Source of the DNA: UBA5314 sp040217815 | Lineage (GTDB): Bacteria > Bacillota > Syntrophomonadia > Syntrophomonadales > Syntrophomonadaceae | NCBI GenBank assembly: GCA_040217815.1 | Contig: JBEHWI010000017.1 | Location: 3,092 to 67,091 of the forward strand | DNA: 64,000 bases | Direction: 5' to 3' | Part shown: one piece after another, positions 51,599-60,920 of the stretch | Numbering within the stretch: the first letter of the stretch is position 1 | Layout of the letters: each line of letters opens with the position of its first letter | Notes under the pieces: generated by a model | Databases searched by the model: none | What the model was told of the DNA's origin: nothing | The model's input: the letters and a program-made list of their open reading frames with translations, nothing else | Program-made: the position numbers and the translations under genes

Positions 51599-52533
51599 AG
51601 TCATTTTTCTTCTATCGTCTTAAAAAGCGCTTAAAAGGGCTTGGCCAGGGGCGCCTTCAAAAGCGCACCAATCGGGAGGCCAAAGGTAAAAGGCCCGACG
51701 AGCAGAATCTGGGGGATCATGACTACCAGACTGAACTTGCCATGGAGCTGATTCGCCACCGGCAGATGGAACCGGGCGGACAGCTGCAAGCCGGTATGGA
51801 TGGAGGCAAAAACAGCGACTGGATTCCCGACGATATTGATCTGGGCCCCACCTCGGAAACGGGCCGGCTCATCAGAAAACTGGTTACCAATATATCCCGG
51901 AGAAGAAAGAAAGGGCACAAACGTAAAATTATAAACGTCCGCACTACTATCCACCGCAACATGCACCATGGCGGAGCCATGCTGAAGATGTCCTGGCAGA
52001 TGAAAAAACCGGTTACTCCCCGGGTGGTGCTCATTATGGACACCTCGTCATCAATGCTGCCCAGCGCCAAGATGATGCTGCAATTTCTCTATGCCCTGAA
52101 AAAGGAACTGAGAAAAATCGAGGTGTTTATTTTCGGCAACCAGCTGAACTATGTCACACCCTATTTAAACCAGGATTTTGAGCACCTGCTAAAAGACCTG
52201 AGCCAGCTGCCGCAATGGAACTATGGCGGGACCGAGCTGTGGCGCCCTTTGAGCCAACTGCGGGAAGGCTACTCACACCTGCTCACTTCCCGCACGGTGG
52301 TCATAATCATGACCGATTGCCAGTTCTACGAAAAGTTCTTTGCCCTGGCGCCCCTGGAGAGGCTGCGCCGCAAGGTAAAGCGTCTATATCTATTCAATCC
52401 CCATCCTCAGACCCGGGACATCACCGACAAATACTACCAGGAGACCATAAACACCTTTAAAACCGTGGTTGATCACATGTTCTACACTCGTACCATCCAC
52501 GAGGTGGCCCTGACCCTGCGCCAGATAATGTAA
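51580..52533 (+). CDS. VWA domain protein (CoxE-like)
   Basis: A 317-residue cytoplasmic protein, basic in its first 120 residues, with a von Willebrand A domain at about 140-317. The metal-ion-dependent adhesion site is complete: DTSSSM (about 151), GGTELW and TDCQF. It belongs with CoxE-type partners of MoxR ATPases, and its start lies inside the ATPase gene, so the two are coupled. A role in activating a metal enzyme, perhaps the molybdenum hydroxylase 35 kb away, is inference. Confidence 0.87.
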   Translation: MAWRNLKSFFFYRLKKRLKGLGQGRLQKRTNREAKGKRPDEQNLGDHDYQTELAMELIRHRQMEPGGQLQAGMDGGKNSDWIPDDIDLGPTSETGRLIRKLVTNISRRRKKGHKRKIINVRTTIHRNMHHGGAMLKMSWQMKKPVTPRVVLIMDTSSSMLPSAKMMLQFLYALKKELRKIEVFIFGNQLNYVTPYLNQDFEHLLKDLSQLPQWNYGGTELWRPLSQLREGYSHLLTSRTVVIIMTDCQFYEKFFALAPLERLRRKVKRLYLFNPHPQTRDITDKYYQETINTFKTVVDHMFYTRTIHEVALTLRQIM

Positions 52534-52538
52534 GCGTT

Positions 52539-52928
52539 CTACTTTTTCCGGGACACCCGGCCGCTCACAATCGAAACCAGTTCATCTTTGCTGTCCCTAA
52601 CTTCCACCCGGTACAGACCAGTCCGGCCGGTAAGGTTTTCTTCCCGGGCGGTGGCGGTTAAAAATTCACCTTCGCGGGTGGCTTTGAGGTAAGAAATGTG
52701 TACATCAAGGGCCACGGCCATTGGACCATGGGAGTTGCTGGCAGCCGCCATAGCTATATCAGCAAGGGTAAATAGGGTCCCACCGTGGGTGATTCCCACC
52801 CCGTTCAGCAATTCCGGCTTGACCGTCATTGTGGTTACGGCGTAACCGGGCCGGGCTTCGACCAGGGTTATCCCCAGGTATTTTCCCAGGGCGTCTCTTC
52901 TAACAGCCAGATCTTCGTCATTGATCAT
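52539..52928 (-). CDS. PaaI-family hotdog thioesterase
   Basis: A 129-residue hotdog-fold protein. The family segment NGVGITHGGTLFTLADIAMAAA (about 42-62, in part) carries the active-site region, and the spacing matches PaaI/YbgC-type acyl-CoA thioesterases. It probably hydrolyses a small or aromatic acyl-CoA. Single gene, convergent with the VWA gene six bases away. Confidence 0.88.
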   Translation of the reverse strand: MINDEDLAVRRDALGKYLGITLVEARPGYAVTTMTVKPELLNGVGITHGGTLFTLADIAMAAASNSHGPMAVALDVHISYLKATREGEFLTATAREENLTGRTGLYRVEVRDSKDELVSIVSGRVSRKK

Positions 52929-53033
52929 TTCTGTCGCTCCTACATATAAGTTATGGGGATGATCGGCATCCTTCTTAATAATATAGGATTGTAACAGGTG
53001 CGTAAAACATTAGAATGCCAGAAGATGTGAATA

Positions 53034-53060
53034 ACGCGGCCGGCAAAATGCGGGCCGCGT
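53034..53060 (-). terminator. Hairpin after the CAP-domain gene
   Basis: ACGCGGCC and GGCCGCGT form an 8-bp stem with an 11-base loop just past the minus-strand stop at 53074. The following bases on that strand (TATTCACATCTTC) are only moderately T-rich. Confidence 0.6.
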
Positions 53061-53073
53061 CAAGCGTCCTCAA

Positions 53074-53742
53074 TTAATTGGTGAACCACTGGGTTACGTA
53101 GAGGTAATTACCGCTCCGATAAAATCCCAGACCCAACTTGCCAAAAACAGGGTTTAAGATGTTGTTCCTGTGACCAGGCGAGTTCATAAAGGCTTCATGG
53201 GCACCCTTTACACTAGTGTGCATGGCTATGTTTTCAGCGGCGGCGCCATAGTTTATCCCCAGGTTGTCCATCATAGCAAACGGGCTGCCATAGGTAGGTG
53301 AAGTGTGATTAAAATAACCGTTTATCGCCATATCGGCAGATTTTTGATAAGCACCATTGCACAGCGATGGGTCCAGGATCAGGGGAGGCGCATTGACTTT
53401 GGCCCGCTCTGCATTAATATAGCCAAGCATCTCTTGCTGCATTGAACCGGCGGTCAATTCTACGGTTGGGGCAGGCGGCTCCGGGGCAGGTGCAGGCGTG
53501 GGAAGAGAAGGAAATGAAGCCGGCAAGCTGTTCGCCTGGCTCCCGGTTAATATTATTTTGAGGATCAGGCCGGATGAACCCAGGTAGATTTGGGCGTTGG
53601 TCAGCCTCAAAACGCGCGCGGTTTGGTTCCCATCGCATTTTAATATCTGGAAATTAGAAGCTATCTCGCCTGCGGCCAGGGCTTGTCCCGCACCAGCCAG
53701 GGCAAGGAATAGTACTAAAACAACGCTAAAACACTTTTTCAT
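53074..53742 (-). CDS. Secreted CAP (SCP/PR1)-domain protein
   Basis: A 222-residue exported protein. The signal peptide ends at about residue 23 (GQALAA). A short region (about 24-75) and a Pro-rich linker precede a CAP domain (about 98-222) with MLGYINAERAK, GYFNHTSPTYG, AAENIA and the closing PGHRNNIL and YVTQWF motifs, as in YkwD. Such proteins are secreted and often wall- or spore-associated. GGAGGT before the ATG supports the start. Confidence 0.9.
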   Translation of the reverse strand: MKKCFSVVLVLFLALAGAGQALAAGEIASNFQILKCDGNQTARVLRLTNAQIYLGSSGLILKIILTGSQANSLPASFPSLPTPAPAPEPPAPTVELTAGSMQQEMLGYINAERAKVNAPPLILDPSLCNGAYQKSADMAINGYFNHTSPTYGSPFAMMDNLGINYGAAAENIAMHTSVKGAHEAFMNSPGHRNNILNPVFGKLGLGFYRSGNYLYVTQWFTN

Positions 53743-54049
53743 GGTTTTGTACCTCCTTGTCCCTAACTTACCTTATACCTGCCATGGAATCCAGTTGATA
53801 ATTATTCCAGCCAGCTCACAATCGAGTGCCAGCCCACCAATAAAGGAGGCTGATGCCATTGACGGAAAAAGTAACCGGTAGGGGTTAGTACCTTAACCGA
53901 GACTAATCCCTGTAAATAGGTATATTCCTATTCTTTCCTTTGACGACGTTTTGCTGTAATAGCTAGAATTGTATGTAATTAGAAGAAAACCCGGATCCAT
54001 CAACTGCTTACCGGGTTGCAGGGACAGGTTCATTTCATGGAGGAAACAT

Positions 54050-54955
54050 ATGAAGAAAAAACGATCATGGATAGCGGCCGTTACGGTCGTAATGCTCATT
54101 GTAATCGGAGGTCTGTTTTATTACCTGGATAAGCCCTATGGACAGAATGAAAAAATAGCAGCAGATAGTACAACCAGTCAGGAATTGATCAACAACCCGT
54201 CAACGTCTCCGGCCAGCCAGAATGCCTTGTCGGGTGGGACAAGCCCTGAATCCCAACAGGCTGCCGACCATCCAAACGGACTGAACCAGGATGCAGCAAA
54301 GGAACAGCAAGACAGTGCTGATAGTACATACGACAAAGGGAGCGAATCCAATAAACCCGGGGTAAGCCAAACTGCATCCGATCCTGGGCAAACCGCGCGG
54401 GAAGGCCAGGAGAATGTCCAGGCGCTTGAAAAAACTACGGTGGTAGACAATCCCTCCCGGTCGGGCAGCATCTATAACCGGCTCAGCCCCAGCAAGGGAA
54501 TCTATGGACAATTCCGCTACCGTGATATAGGAGGAGGCAGAATCGAGATAGATCCGCAGTGGGTGGCGCAGAATATAGTAACTATCACCCTGCCCGGTTT
54601 AAACCGTAACGTACAGGTGAACCGGGCGGCTAAAGACAAGTTTATCAAAGCGTTTAACTATATTAAAAACGGCACTGTAATGGTAAACGGAAGGGAAGTC
54701 TCCCTGTTAAGCCTGATTAAAACCATGGACGGCACATTCGTTAGCCGGCATGTAAACTGGAATTCTTCCAATGGACTCAGCAACCATTCCTGGGGAACCG
54801 CTATCGACATAAATGCTTCCAGTCACTTTGGCTATGTTTCCCCTGGTGAAACCGATGATCCCAATCTGATCCTCTGGGAAAAGGCCTTCAAACCAGCCGG
54901 TTTTAGCTGGGGAAACAGCTATTCCGATTCCATGCATTTCGAACTGCTGAATTAG
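54050..54955 (+). CDS. Membrane-anchored M15-family D-Ala-D-Ala peptidase
   Basis: A 301-residue protein with an N-terminal transmembrane anchor (about 6-24), a long Ser/Gln/Asn/Asp-rich linker to about residue 120, and a peptidase M15C-like domain. The zinc ligands are seen in NHSWGTAIDIN (His and Asp) and DSMHFEL (His). It trims peptidoglycan peptides outside the cell. The ATG at 54050 with GGAGG upstream is preferred over an ATG 81 bases earlier that would put a basic stretch before the anchor. Confidence 0.88.
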   Translation: MKKKRSWIAAVTVVMLIVIGGLFYYLDKPYGQNEKIAADSTTSQELINNPSTSPASQNALSGGTSPESQQAADHPNGLNQDAAKEQQDSADSTYDKGSESNKPGVSQTASDPGQTAREGQENVQALEKTTVVDNPSRSGSIYNRLSPSKGIYGQFRYRDIGGGRIEIDPQWVAQNIVTITLPGLNRNVQVNRAAKDKFIKAFNYIKNGTVMVNGREVSLLSLIKTMDGTFVSRHVNWNSSNGLSNHSWGTAIDINASSHFGYVSPGETDDPNLILWEKAFKPAGFSWGNSYSDSMHFELLN

Positions 54956-55004
54956 GTAGCTGTGCAAATTTAAAAAACGAGGCTAAAAGCCCAACAAATG
55001 CGAA

Positions 55005-55035
55005 AAAAACAGACCCCTTTCAAGGGTCTGTTTTT
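55005..55035 (+). terminator. Terminator of the M15 peptidase gene
   Basis: AAAAACAGACCC pairs with GGGTCTGTTTTT around seven bases. The approximately 280 bases from here to the DUF6504 gene contain no supported feature. Confidence 0.85.
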
Positions 55036-55317
55036 GGTTGTGAATTACGATACATTTACTAGGACATATGAAAAATGATTCAGTGGAATGATGACTTTAT
55101 TATTGAATGCCTCTCGATCTGCCAACACCAAAACGAATTGGCAGACTAATTATGACTATTTTCGCAAATATTCTGTGGTATCATAAATTTACAAAACAAT
55201 ATAGGACGTTACTACCTGGAATGCGCTGGAAAATGAAAATATTACCGTTTTTTAGGGTCATGTTCAGGAGTTATTACAACGATATTAATATCACTATGTT
55301 TATGTGTTGGTGATATC

Positions 55318-55563
55318 ATGAAGCTGTTACATTCACGGGTGGGAGTAATTACAGATGCTACGGAACAGCCCATCAAAGTCAAATATCTTGACTCCTGGTA
55401 TGAAGTAGTCGAGAGATTGGACCGGTGGGAGGATGCCGGAGAATGGTGGAATGGGGAGAGCGAAAAGGTATTTTTCCGGGTCATTCTCATTAATGGCTCG
55501 GTTATGGAGATATATAAGGATTTACCTACAGAAGAATGGTGGTCAAACCGTCTGAGTATGTAG
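55318..55563 (+). CDS. DUF6504 family protein
   Basis: An 81-residue protein rich in Trp and charged residues (YEVVERLDRWEDAGEWW, FFRVILINGSVMEIY). This is the DUF6504 type, a small domain also found near ImuB/DnaE2 translesion genes in other bacteria. Function unknown. It stands alone here with a weak RBS (GGTGAT), so the start is reasonably but not firmly set. Confidence 0.7.
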   Translation: MKLLHSRVGVITDATEQPIKVKYLDSWYEVVERLDRWEDAGEWWNGESEKVFFRVILINGSVMEIYKDLPTEEWWSNRLSM

Positions 55564-55793
55564 TCTAAAGGAAGCGCCCTTGGGTTTAGGGCATTAGCAG
55601 AACGCCAGGGACAAGGCCTTCACAATATCCCTCAATTAAAACAGGCCCCCTATCGCTTACCAAAACTAGAACACCCCGGAACTTTATAATAAGCATAACT
55701 CGTTGCCTACGAGCTAAATCGTTGTGCCCGCTATGCAGCAGGCTTTACAAGCAGCCTGCCGGGCAGGGCAGTCGGACGCGGTCTTATTATGGA

Positions 55794-56981
55794 TCACCAC
55801 TCGCCCTGGATTTCGGCATAACGGTGATCGGCATTAAAGTCCGGTTTATCAAAATACCTTCCATTGGCCCCAAAAGTGGTGTCAAGGTTTATCCAGCGTT
55901 GTTCTTCGCTGGAATAAACCTGGTTCCAGGCGTGGTCGCCCCATGAAATACCGCTGTAACCCAACCCGGTAATGAGCCGCACTTTTAAGCCAACCGCCCG
56001 GCACATGGATATATAGAGGCATGAGTAATCAAAACAGATGCCTTTACGCTGCCCGAAAGCGACCTGGGAGCCTGATTGGATGCCGCGGGCGTCGCGGCTG
56101 ATTTTTGCTGCCTTGTCGTAATCGTATTCTATATTGGAGCTTATCCACTGATATATAAGGTAGGCCTTCTTTTTGCTGTTGGTTTCATTTCCTACGATGT
56201 TTCGGGCAGTCTGGTCTATTTGCGGGCTTGACTTAATCGCCTCATCCAGGGTCACACCGTTGAAGTATTCAATAACCCTGAAGCTGCGCTTGGCGGAAGA
56301 AGAACCGTCCGGTGTTTCGCGCGGTATTACCCGGTCCAGGGCTTGAGTGAATGAATCGTTGACCAGAACCGGAACCTTTTTGGCCAGATTGGAGTTCAAG
56401 GCTGGATACAGGGCCTGCTGATACAGGCCTTGATAGGCTGTTGATTCATTCATCCACTTTGACAGGTTAGGCGAAGGATAATAATAGGCGAAGAAGTTGA
56501 GAAGCAGGCCGCCAATAAAAACCATAAAGGCGGCACGTGGAATCTGGGCCAGAGCACCTGCCGAAGATGACAGAAAGCGTCCGCTGTTTGATAGAGCCTG
56601 GTATAGCCTGTCGGCCAGAGGAAGCAGCCATTTTCTATAAATGGCCGGGGTAAGCAGGCGGATTAATTCTATAAGGATTAATAGAAAAATAGGGACCACT
56701 ATGACATAGATCAGCACGTCCTGGCCGTAGAGGTATACTCGTACATTCTCCGGAATCCAGTTATATATGATGAGGAACACTCCCGAGTCGTGGTCGAAAA
56801 AAATCCGGCGGGTGAGGACTATAGCCATATAAAGGGCCATAAGAAAACCCACCGTGTCTATAAGTGACCACAGGCGCTGGCGGATACCCCCTAGAGAAAG
56901 CGGTTCAACAGCGCCTTGTATGAGTGGAAAGGCCAGCAAAGCTACGAGACCTATAGTGATTGGATTAATATTGACATCCAT
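55794..56981 (-). CDS. Membrane protein with extracytoplasmic transglutaminase-like domain
   Basis: A 395-residue protein. Five or so transmembrane segments occupy residues 1-180, followed by a transglutaminase-like cysteine domain at about 245-385. The Cys-His-Asp triad is visible in KGICFDYS, GDHAWNQV and NLDTTFG. Such proteins are predicted peptidases or cross-linkers at the envelope. Single gene. Confidence 0.87.
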   Translation of the reverse strand: MDVNINPITIGLVALLAFPLIQGAVEPLSLGGIRQRLWSLIDTVGFLMALYMAIVLTRRIFFDHDSGVFLIIYNWIPENVRVYLYGQDVLIYVIVVPIFLLILIELIRLLTPAIYRKWLLPLADRLYQALSNSGRFLSSSAGALAQIPRAAFMVFIGGLLLNFFAYYYPSPNLSKWMNESTAYQGLYQQALYPALNSNLAKKVPVLVNDSFTQALDRVIPRETPDGSSSAKRSFRVIEYFNGVTLDEAIKSSPQIDQTARNIVGNETNSKKKAYLIYQWISSNIEYDYDKAAKISRDARGIQSGSQVAFGQRKGICFDYSCLYISMCRAVGLKVRLITGLGYSGISWGDHAWNQVYSSEEQRWINLDTTFGANGRYFDKPDFNADHRYAEIQGEW

Positions 56982-57379
56982 TTTATCATTCCTGCCGAAT
57001 AGGCTGCTAACTCTAATACCAGATAACAGTCTGCTAGTTTTTTCTTATTATACAGGTTTACAAGGATTATGACTTAAGGCATTTAGTGCCACTATAGCTG
57101 GTGTGCAAATAATCAGCCCTAAATTTATTATGCAATATACGGCGTTCGGTAATTGCCAATATTGGGAGCTGATGTTATATTGTGCTTAGGGTTTGCTGGT
57201 GATACCGGGCAAACCCATAACACACCCTATGAACGTAATAGGATACTATCCGGGGGTTGGCATTCCCACGGAAGGATCCGTATATAAATAACCCTGATGA
57301 TATTGTAACGTAAATATTATCAAATACTGCTTCAACTCTGCTTACTGCAAAATCCGTTCTACTTCAACCTGTCTATCGT
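56982..57379. other. Intergenic region, possible decayed MITE end
   Basis: About 400 bases between two minus-strand genes. A stretch near 57130 (GCAATATACGG followed by CGTTCGGT) resembles the right end of the element at 31132, but too weakly to call. Nothing else is recognised. Confidence 0.35.
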
Positions 57380-58558
57380 TCATGGGATTAAAGGCATATG
57401 TTGGGTAACACAGTGAATTCCGCCACCCCAATGATTGATACTCTCTACATCGATGCCGACAACTTCCCGCCCGGGGAATATGCCTTGTAAAACTACCCGT
57501 ACCTGTTGATCGCTGTCTTGCAGGGCGGTGGAGCGCCCCTGTTTCCAATATACCGGCATGAGAATTATCCCGTTGCTTATAGCAAAGTTCAAATAACTGC
57601 GCACGGGAATATCGTTTAAATGATCCAGCTCACGGTACAAAGTTGGGGGCATGGGAAGGCGTATTATTCGGAAGGGCTGCCCGTCCTGGTCGCTTGCTTT
57701 ACATAGGGTCCGGTAGTTTTCTTCCAGGTGCTCATAGGAGGCTCGGGAAATGTTGTTGCTGTTCCGGTCCTCAGGCAGCACCTGGGCCAGCAGGATAGTA
57801 TGGGGATCGGCAAACCTGACCATCTCATCAACATGACCTCCGGTAATGCCGTCTTCCTCGGCCAGGCCTTCACTGAGCCAGATAACCTTTTTTATGCCAA
57901 GTACACGCTGGTATTGTTGCTCTATCTGTTCTTTAGTTAAACCGGGATTGCGTTTTAAAGCAACTGCTTCGGTCGTTATAATGGTACCCCGGCCGTTGGA
58001 TTCGATCCCGCCTCCTTCAGATACAAGGCCGGTATTTAGGACCGGGAGTTCAAGTAGATCCGCCGAACGAACATCTACCAGGCTCTCGCTCCTTATATAG
58101 TCAGGATCAGCCTGGCGGCCAAAGTTGTTGAAAGCGAAGTTTACAACCTGGAGTTGACCTTCGCTGTTTATGAAGGTGGGGCCGACATCCCGGGCCCAAA
58201 TGGTCTGGTGTAGAACCTTGTAAAAATAGACATTTTCACCCGAAAAACCGTCTATTTGAAATCGGTTTTTAACCCAGCGTATTTCAAGGTCGGAATTGAC
58301 CATCAGGTTTACCCGGATATGCCTGGCCAGAGTTTCGATGATAACAGCCATGGTTTTTTCGACCGGCTGGCTTGAATAGGTATATATATCTGACGGCCAC
58401 ATTAGCCATATGGCTTGCTGCGGATCGAATTCTCCAGGAAAAACTGTGTTTTCCTGGTCTGGTTCGGCGTATTTCCGGGTGCTTATAACCGGATTGGCAG
58501 GCAGATAAATAACCAGCATTAAAAACAAAAGGATCAGGCTGTTTATAGAACGCTTCAT
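57380..58558 (-). CDS. Exported agmatine deiminase/peptidylarginine deiminase-family enzyme
   Basis: A 392-residue member of the PPAD/agmatine deiminase family. Catalytic landmarks are intact: WARDVGPTF (Asp), GGHVDEMVRF (His) and GGGIHCVTQHMP (nucleophilic Cys near the C-terminus). It hydrolyses a guanidine group to a ureido group, releasing ammonia. Unusually, it begins with a clear signal peptide (MKRSINSLILLFLMLVIYL, then ANPVIS), so the enzyme probably acts outside the cytoplasm. No putrescine-pathway genes (ptcA, ptcC or aguB-like) are adjacent. Confidence 0.88.
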   Translation of the reverse strand: MKRSINSLILLFLMLVIYLPANPVISTRKYAEPDQENTVFPGEFDPQQAIWLMWPSDIYTYSSQPVEKTMAVIIETLARHIRVNLMVNSDLEIRWVKNRFQIDGFSGENVYFYKVLHQTIWARDVGPTFINSEGQLQVVNFAFNNFGRQADPDYIRSESLVDVRSADLLELPVLNTGLVSEGGGIESNGRGTIITTEAVALKRNPGLTKEQIEQQYQRVLGIKKVIWLSEGLAEEDGITGGHVDEMVRFADPHTILLAQVLPEDRNSNNISRASYEHLEENYRTLCKASDQDGQPFRIIRLPMPPTLYRELDHLNDIPVRSYLNFAISNGIILMPVYWKQGRSTALQDSDQQVRVVLQGIFPGREVVGIDVESINHWGGGIHCVTQHMPLIP

Positions 58559-58835
58559 TAAGCCTCCCTAGGAAAATAAGACTGTATGTAGGCTTCCCTT
58601 ATCAAGAGACGCTTATGAACCATATGCTTTCAAAGTATATAGAAACCAGGATTAAAATCCAGGTGAAATGAGGTGGTGGATTAGGCAATATAACTTAAAG
58701 CTTCCGATAAGGGAGTAAAAGAAATATGAGTTTTTTAATAAGTCATTTGCATCTTGAACAGAATTGATCCATGAGGGGTTTATTTATTTGACAGGCATAC
58801 TCCTTGTTTCGTTTAAAACCGGGGGGTGAAGACAA

Positions 58836-59120
58836 TTGTTGATAGACAGTATTACCACTTTAAAAATTATCCTTTACTACCTTATGATTGTAAATACAAT
58901 TTGTTATTTTATGTTCTTCTGGGATAAGCGATTGGCCACGCGGGGACGCAGGAGGATAAGCGAGAAGAGCCTTTTCCTGGCAGCGGTTTTGGGCGGATCT
59001 CTGGGCGGACTTCTGGCAATGTATATGTTCCGCCACAAGACCCTGCACCGCAAATTCAAATTGGGAATGCCGCTGATTCTCATTATTCAACTGGCCTTGC
59101 TGGTCTATCTGCTGGGCTAA
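58836..59120 (+). CDS. DUF1294 small membrane protein
   Basis: A 94-residue membrane protein with about three hydrophobic segments. The family motif FWDKRLATRGRRRISEKSLFLAAVLGGSLG (residues about 28-57) is recognised as DUF1294. GGGGGGTGA lies before two adjacent TTG codons; either could be the start. Function unknown. Confidence 0.85.
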   Translation: MLIDSITTLKIILYYLMIVNTICYFMFFWDKRLATRGRRRISEKSLFLAAVLGGSLGGLLAMYMFRHKTLHRKFKLGMPLILIIQLALLVYLLG

Positions 59121-59220
59121 ATAAAGCGGCTCATCGAACCAGAATACTCCAATATAATTCTGTTTTAGACAGGGCGCAACGTAGCAAACTATTCTAAACG
59201 AATTTATTGGAGTGATCGAT

Positions 59221-60774
59221 TTGAATGAAAATGTATTTGTAAATGATCCGGTTCCTTACTGGATAGCATCCACTCCCGAAACCGACTACCCTACTCTAAA
59301 GGAAGATCTCACCGTCGATGTTGCCATAGTAGGAGGCGGGATGGTGGGGATACTTTCAGGGTATTTGCTGTCCCGGGCGGGGCTTACGGTGGCTGTACTG
59401 GAGGCAAGCCATATTCTTCAGGGGACTACCGGCCATACTACAGCCAAAATTACCTCCCAGCATTCTCTGATCTATGACCGCCTGAAAAAAAGCGTTGGCG
59501 AAGAGCAGGCCAGGCAGTATGCCGACGCCAATGAAGCTGCCATCCACATGATTGACGATCTGGCCGGGGAGCACCATATCGAATGCGATTTTGTGTGGCG
59601 TCCGGCTTTTGTGTACACCGAGTCAGATAAGTATATAGGAAAGCTGGAAAAAGAGGCCGAGGCCGCTTCCAGCCTGGGGATCATAGCCTCAGTTGTAGAA
59701 CACCTCGCGCTGCCCTTCCCAATCAAAGCCGCCCTTCGCTTTGATCACCAGGCCCAGTTTCACCCCTTGAAATTTTTAAAGTCCCTGGCTGAAGAGATGA
59801 TAAGAAACGGGGGGCGGATCTTCGAAAATACCCATGCGGTAGAAATCGAAGAAGGACGTACCTGTGTGGTGAATACCAGCCAGGGCAATAGGGTCCGGGC
59901 CGATCAGGTGATTATTGCCACTCATTACCCCTTTTTTGACGGAGGCGGCCTGTATTTTTCACGCATTTACCAGGAAAGATCATATTTGATTGCCTTAGAG
60001 AACGCTGAGAAGCTACCGCCGGGCATGTATATTTCAGCCGAAAGTCCCACCCGTTCCCTGCGCAGCCAGCGTTTTCGGGAGGGAGAAATGCTCCTGATTG
60101 GCGGCGAAAACCATAAGGCCGGGCAGTGCCAGAACACCAACCTCTGTTATCAGAACCTGCTCCAGTTTGCCCGGGATAATTTCAAGGTAAAAGACGTCCT
60201 CTACCGCTGGTCAACCCAGGACTGTATGACCCTGGACGGGATTCCTTATACGGGAAGATTGACCCTGCGCAGCCCCGACCTCTATCTGGCTACCGGTTTT
60301 GGCAAATGGGGAATGACAAACAGCGCGGCTTCAGCTATGATACTGCGTGATTTAATTACCCGGGGGGAGAGCCCCTGGGCACCGGTCTACAATCCCTCGC
60401 GCGCCACTTCGGCCAGCACCATTGTGAATTTTATTATCCAGAACGCGGATGTAGCTAAAAACTATGTGGCCGGCAAACTGGAACCGGCCATGGATAATTT
60501 GGACATTGATAAGGGCCAGGCCCAGGTTGTATACGTCGATGGCCAAAAAATGGGCGCCTATCGTGATGAAGCGGGCAAGGTCCACATGGTGGATATAACC
60601 TGCCCCCACGTCGGTTGTGAGCTGGAATGGAACCATGCCGAGCGCAGCTGGGATTGTCCCTGCCACGGTTCCCGTTTCAGCTACGAAGGGGACATTATTG
60701 AAGGGCCGGCCCAGTACTGCCTGAGTCACATTGAACAGCAGCCCAACCCGGTGGATCCCCATGTATATCAGTAG
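59221..60774 (+). CDS. FAD-dependent oxidoreductase fused to a C-terminal Rieske domain
   Basis: A 517-residue two-domain enzyme. Residues about 30-390 form a DAO-type flavoprotein with GGGMVGILSGYLLS and TTGHTTAKITSQH. Residues about 420-517 form a Rieske [2Fe-2S] domain with CPHVGCELEW and WDCPCHGSRF, giving the Cys-His/Cys-His ligands. This fusion is widespread but its substrate is not established. GGAG at 59209 overlaps a GTG, so the TTG at 59221 eight bases later is the better start. No partner gene adjacent. Confidence 0.9.
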   Translation: MNENVFVNDPVPYWIASTPETDYPTLKEDLTVDVAIVGGGMVGILSGYLLSRAGLTVAVLEASHILQGTTGHTTAKITSQHSLIYDRLKKSVGEEQARQYADANEAAIHMIDDLAGEHHIECDFVWRPAFVYTESDKYIGKLEKEAEAASSLGIIASVVEHLALPFPIKAALRFDHQAQFHPLKFLKSLAEEMIRNGGRIFENTHAVEIEEGRTCVVNTSQGNRVRADQVIIATHYPFFDGGGLYFSRIYQERSYLIALENAEKLPPGMYISAESPTRSLRSQRFREGEMLLIGGENHKAGQCQNTNLCYQNLLQFARDNFKVKDVLYRWSTQDCMTLDGIPYTGRLTLRSPDLYLATGFGKWGMTNSAASAMILRDLITRGESPWAPVYNPSRATSASTIVNFIIQNADVAKNYVAGKLEPAMDNLDIDKGQAQVVYVDGQKMGAYRDEAGKVHMVDITCPHVGCELEWNHAERSWDCPCHGSRFSYEGDIIEGPAQYCLSHIEQQPNPVDPHVYQ

Positions 60775-60799
60775 CTGGAACGAATGGTAAATATTTGAT

Positions 60800-60824
60800 A
60801 GACCCTTCGGGGTCTTTTACTTTT
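60800..60824 (+). terminator. Terminator after the Rieske flavoprotein gene
   Basis: AGACCC and GGGTCT close on a TTCG tetraloop, then TTTACTTTT. A compact intrinsic terminator. Confidence 0.85.
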
Positions 60825-60842
60825 GCCGGGAGTGACAGATAT

Positions 60843-60872
60843 GTGACCGTTATATGCAAAAAATGATACAAT
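60843..60872 (+). promoter_or_regulatory. Promoter of the transketolase/RuBisCO-like operon
   Basis: GTGACC (60843-60848), an 18-bp spacer and TACAAT (60867-60872), about 50 bases before the first start codon. Moderate match to the vegetative consensus. Confidence 0.55.
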
Positions 60873-60920
60873 AATCCCGGGCATGGAATTGAAGTAATGA
60901 AATACCAAAGGAGAGACTAG

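Noticed and set aside
57100..57160. Another MITE copy upstream of the transglutaminase-like gene
   Set aside because: Only about 11 bases match the 31132 terminus with no partner repeat; too little for a call.
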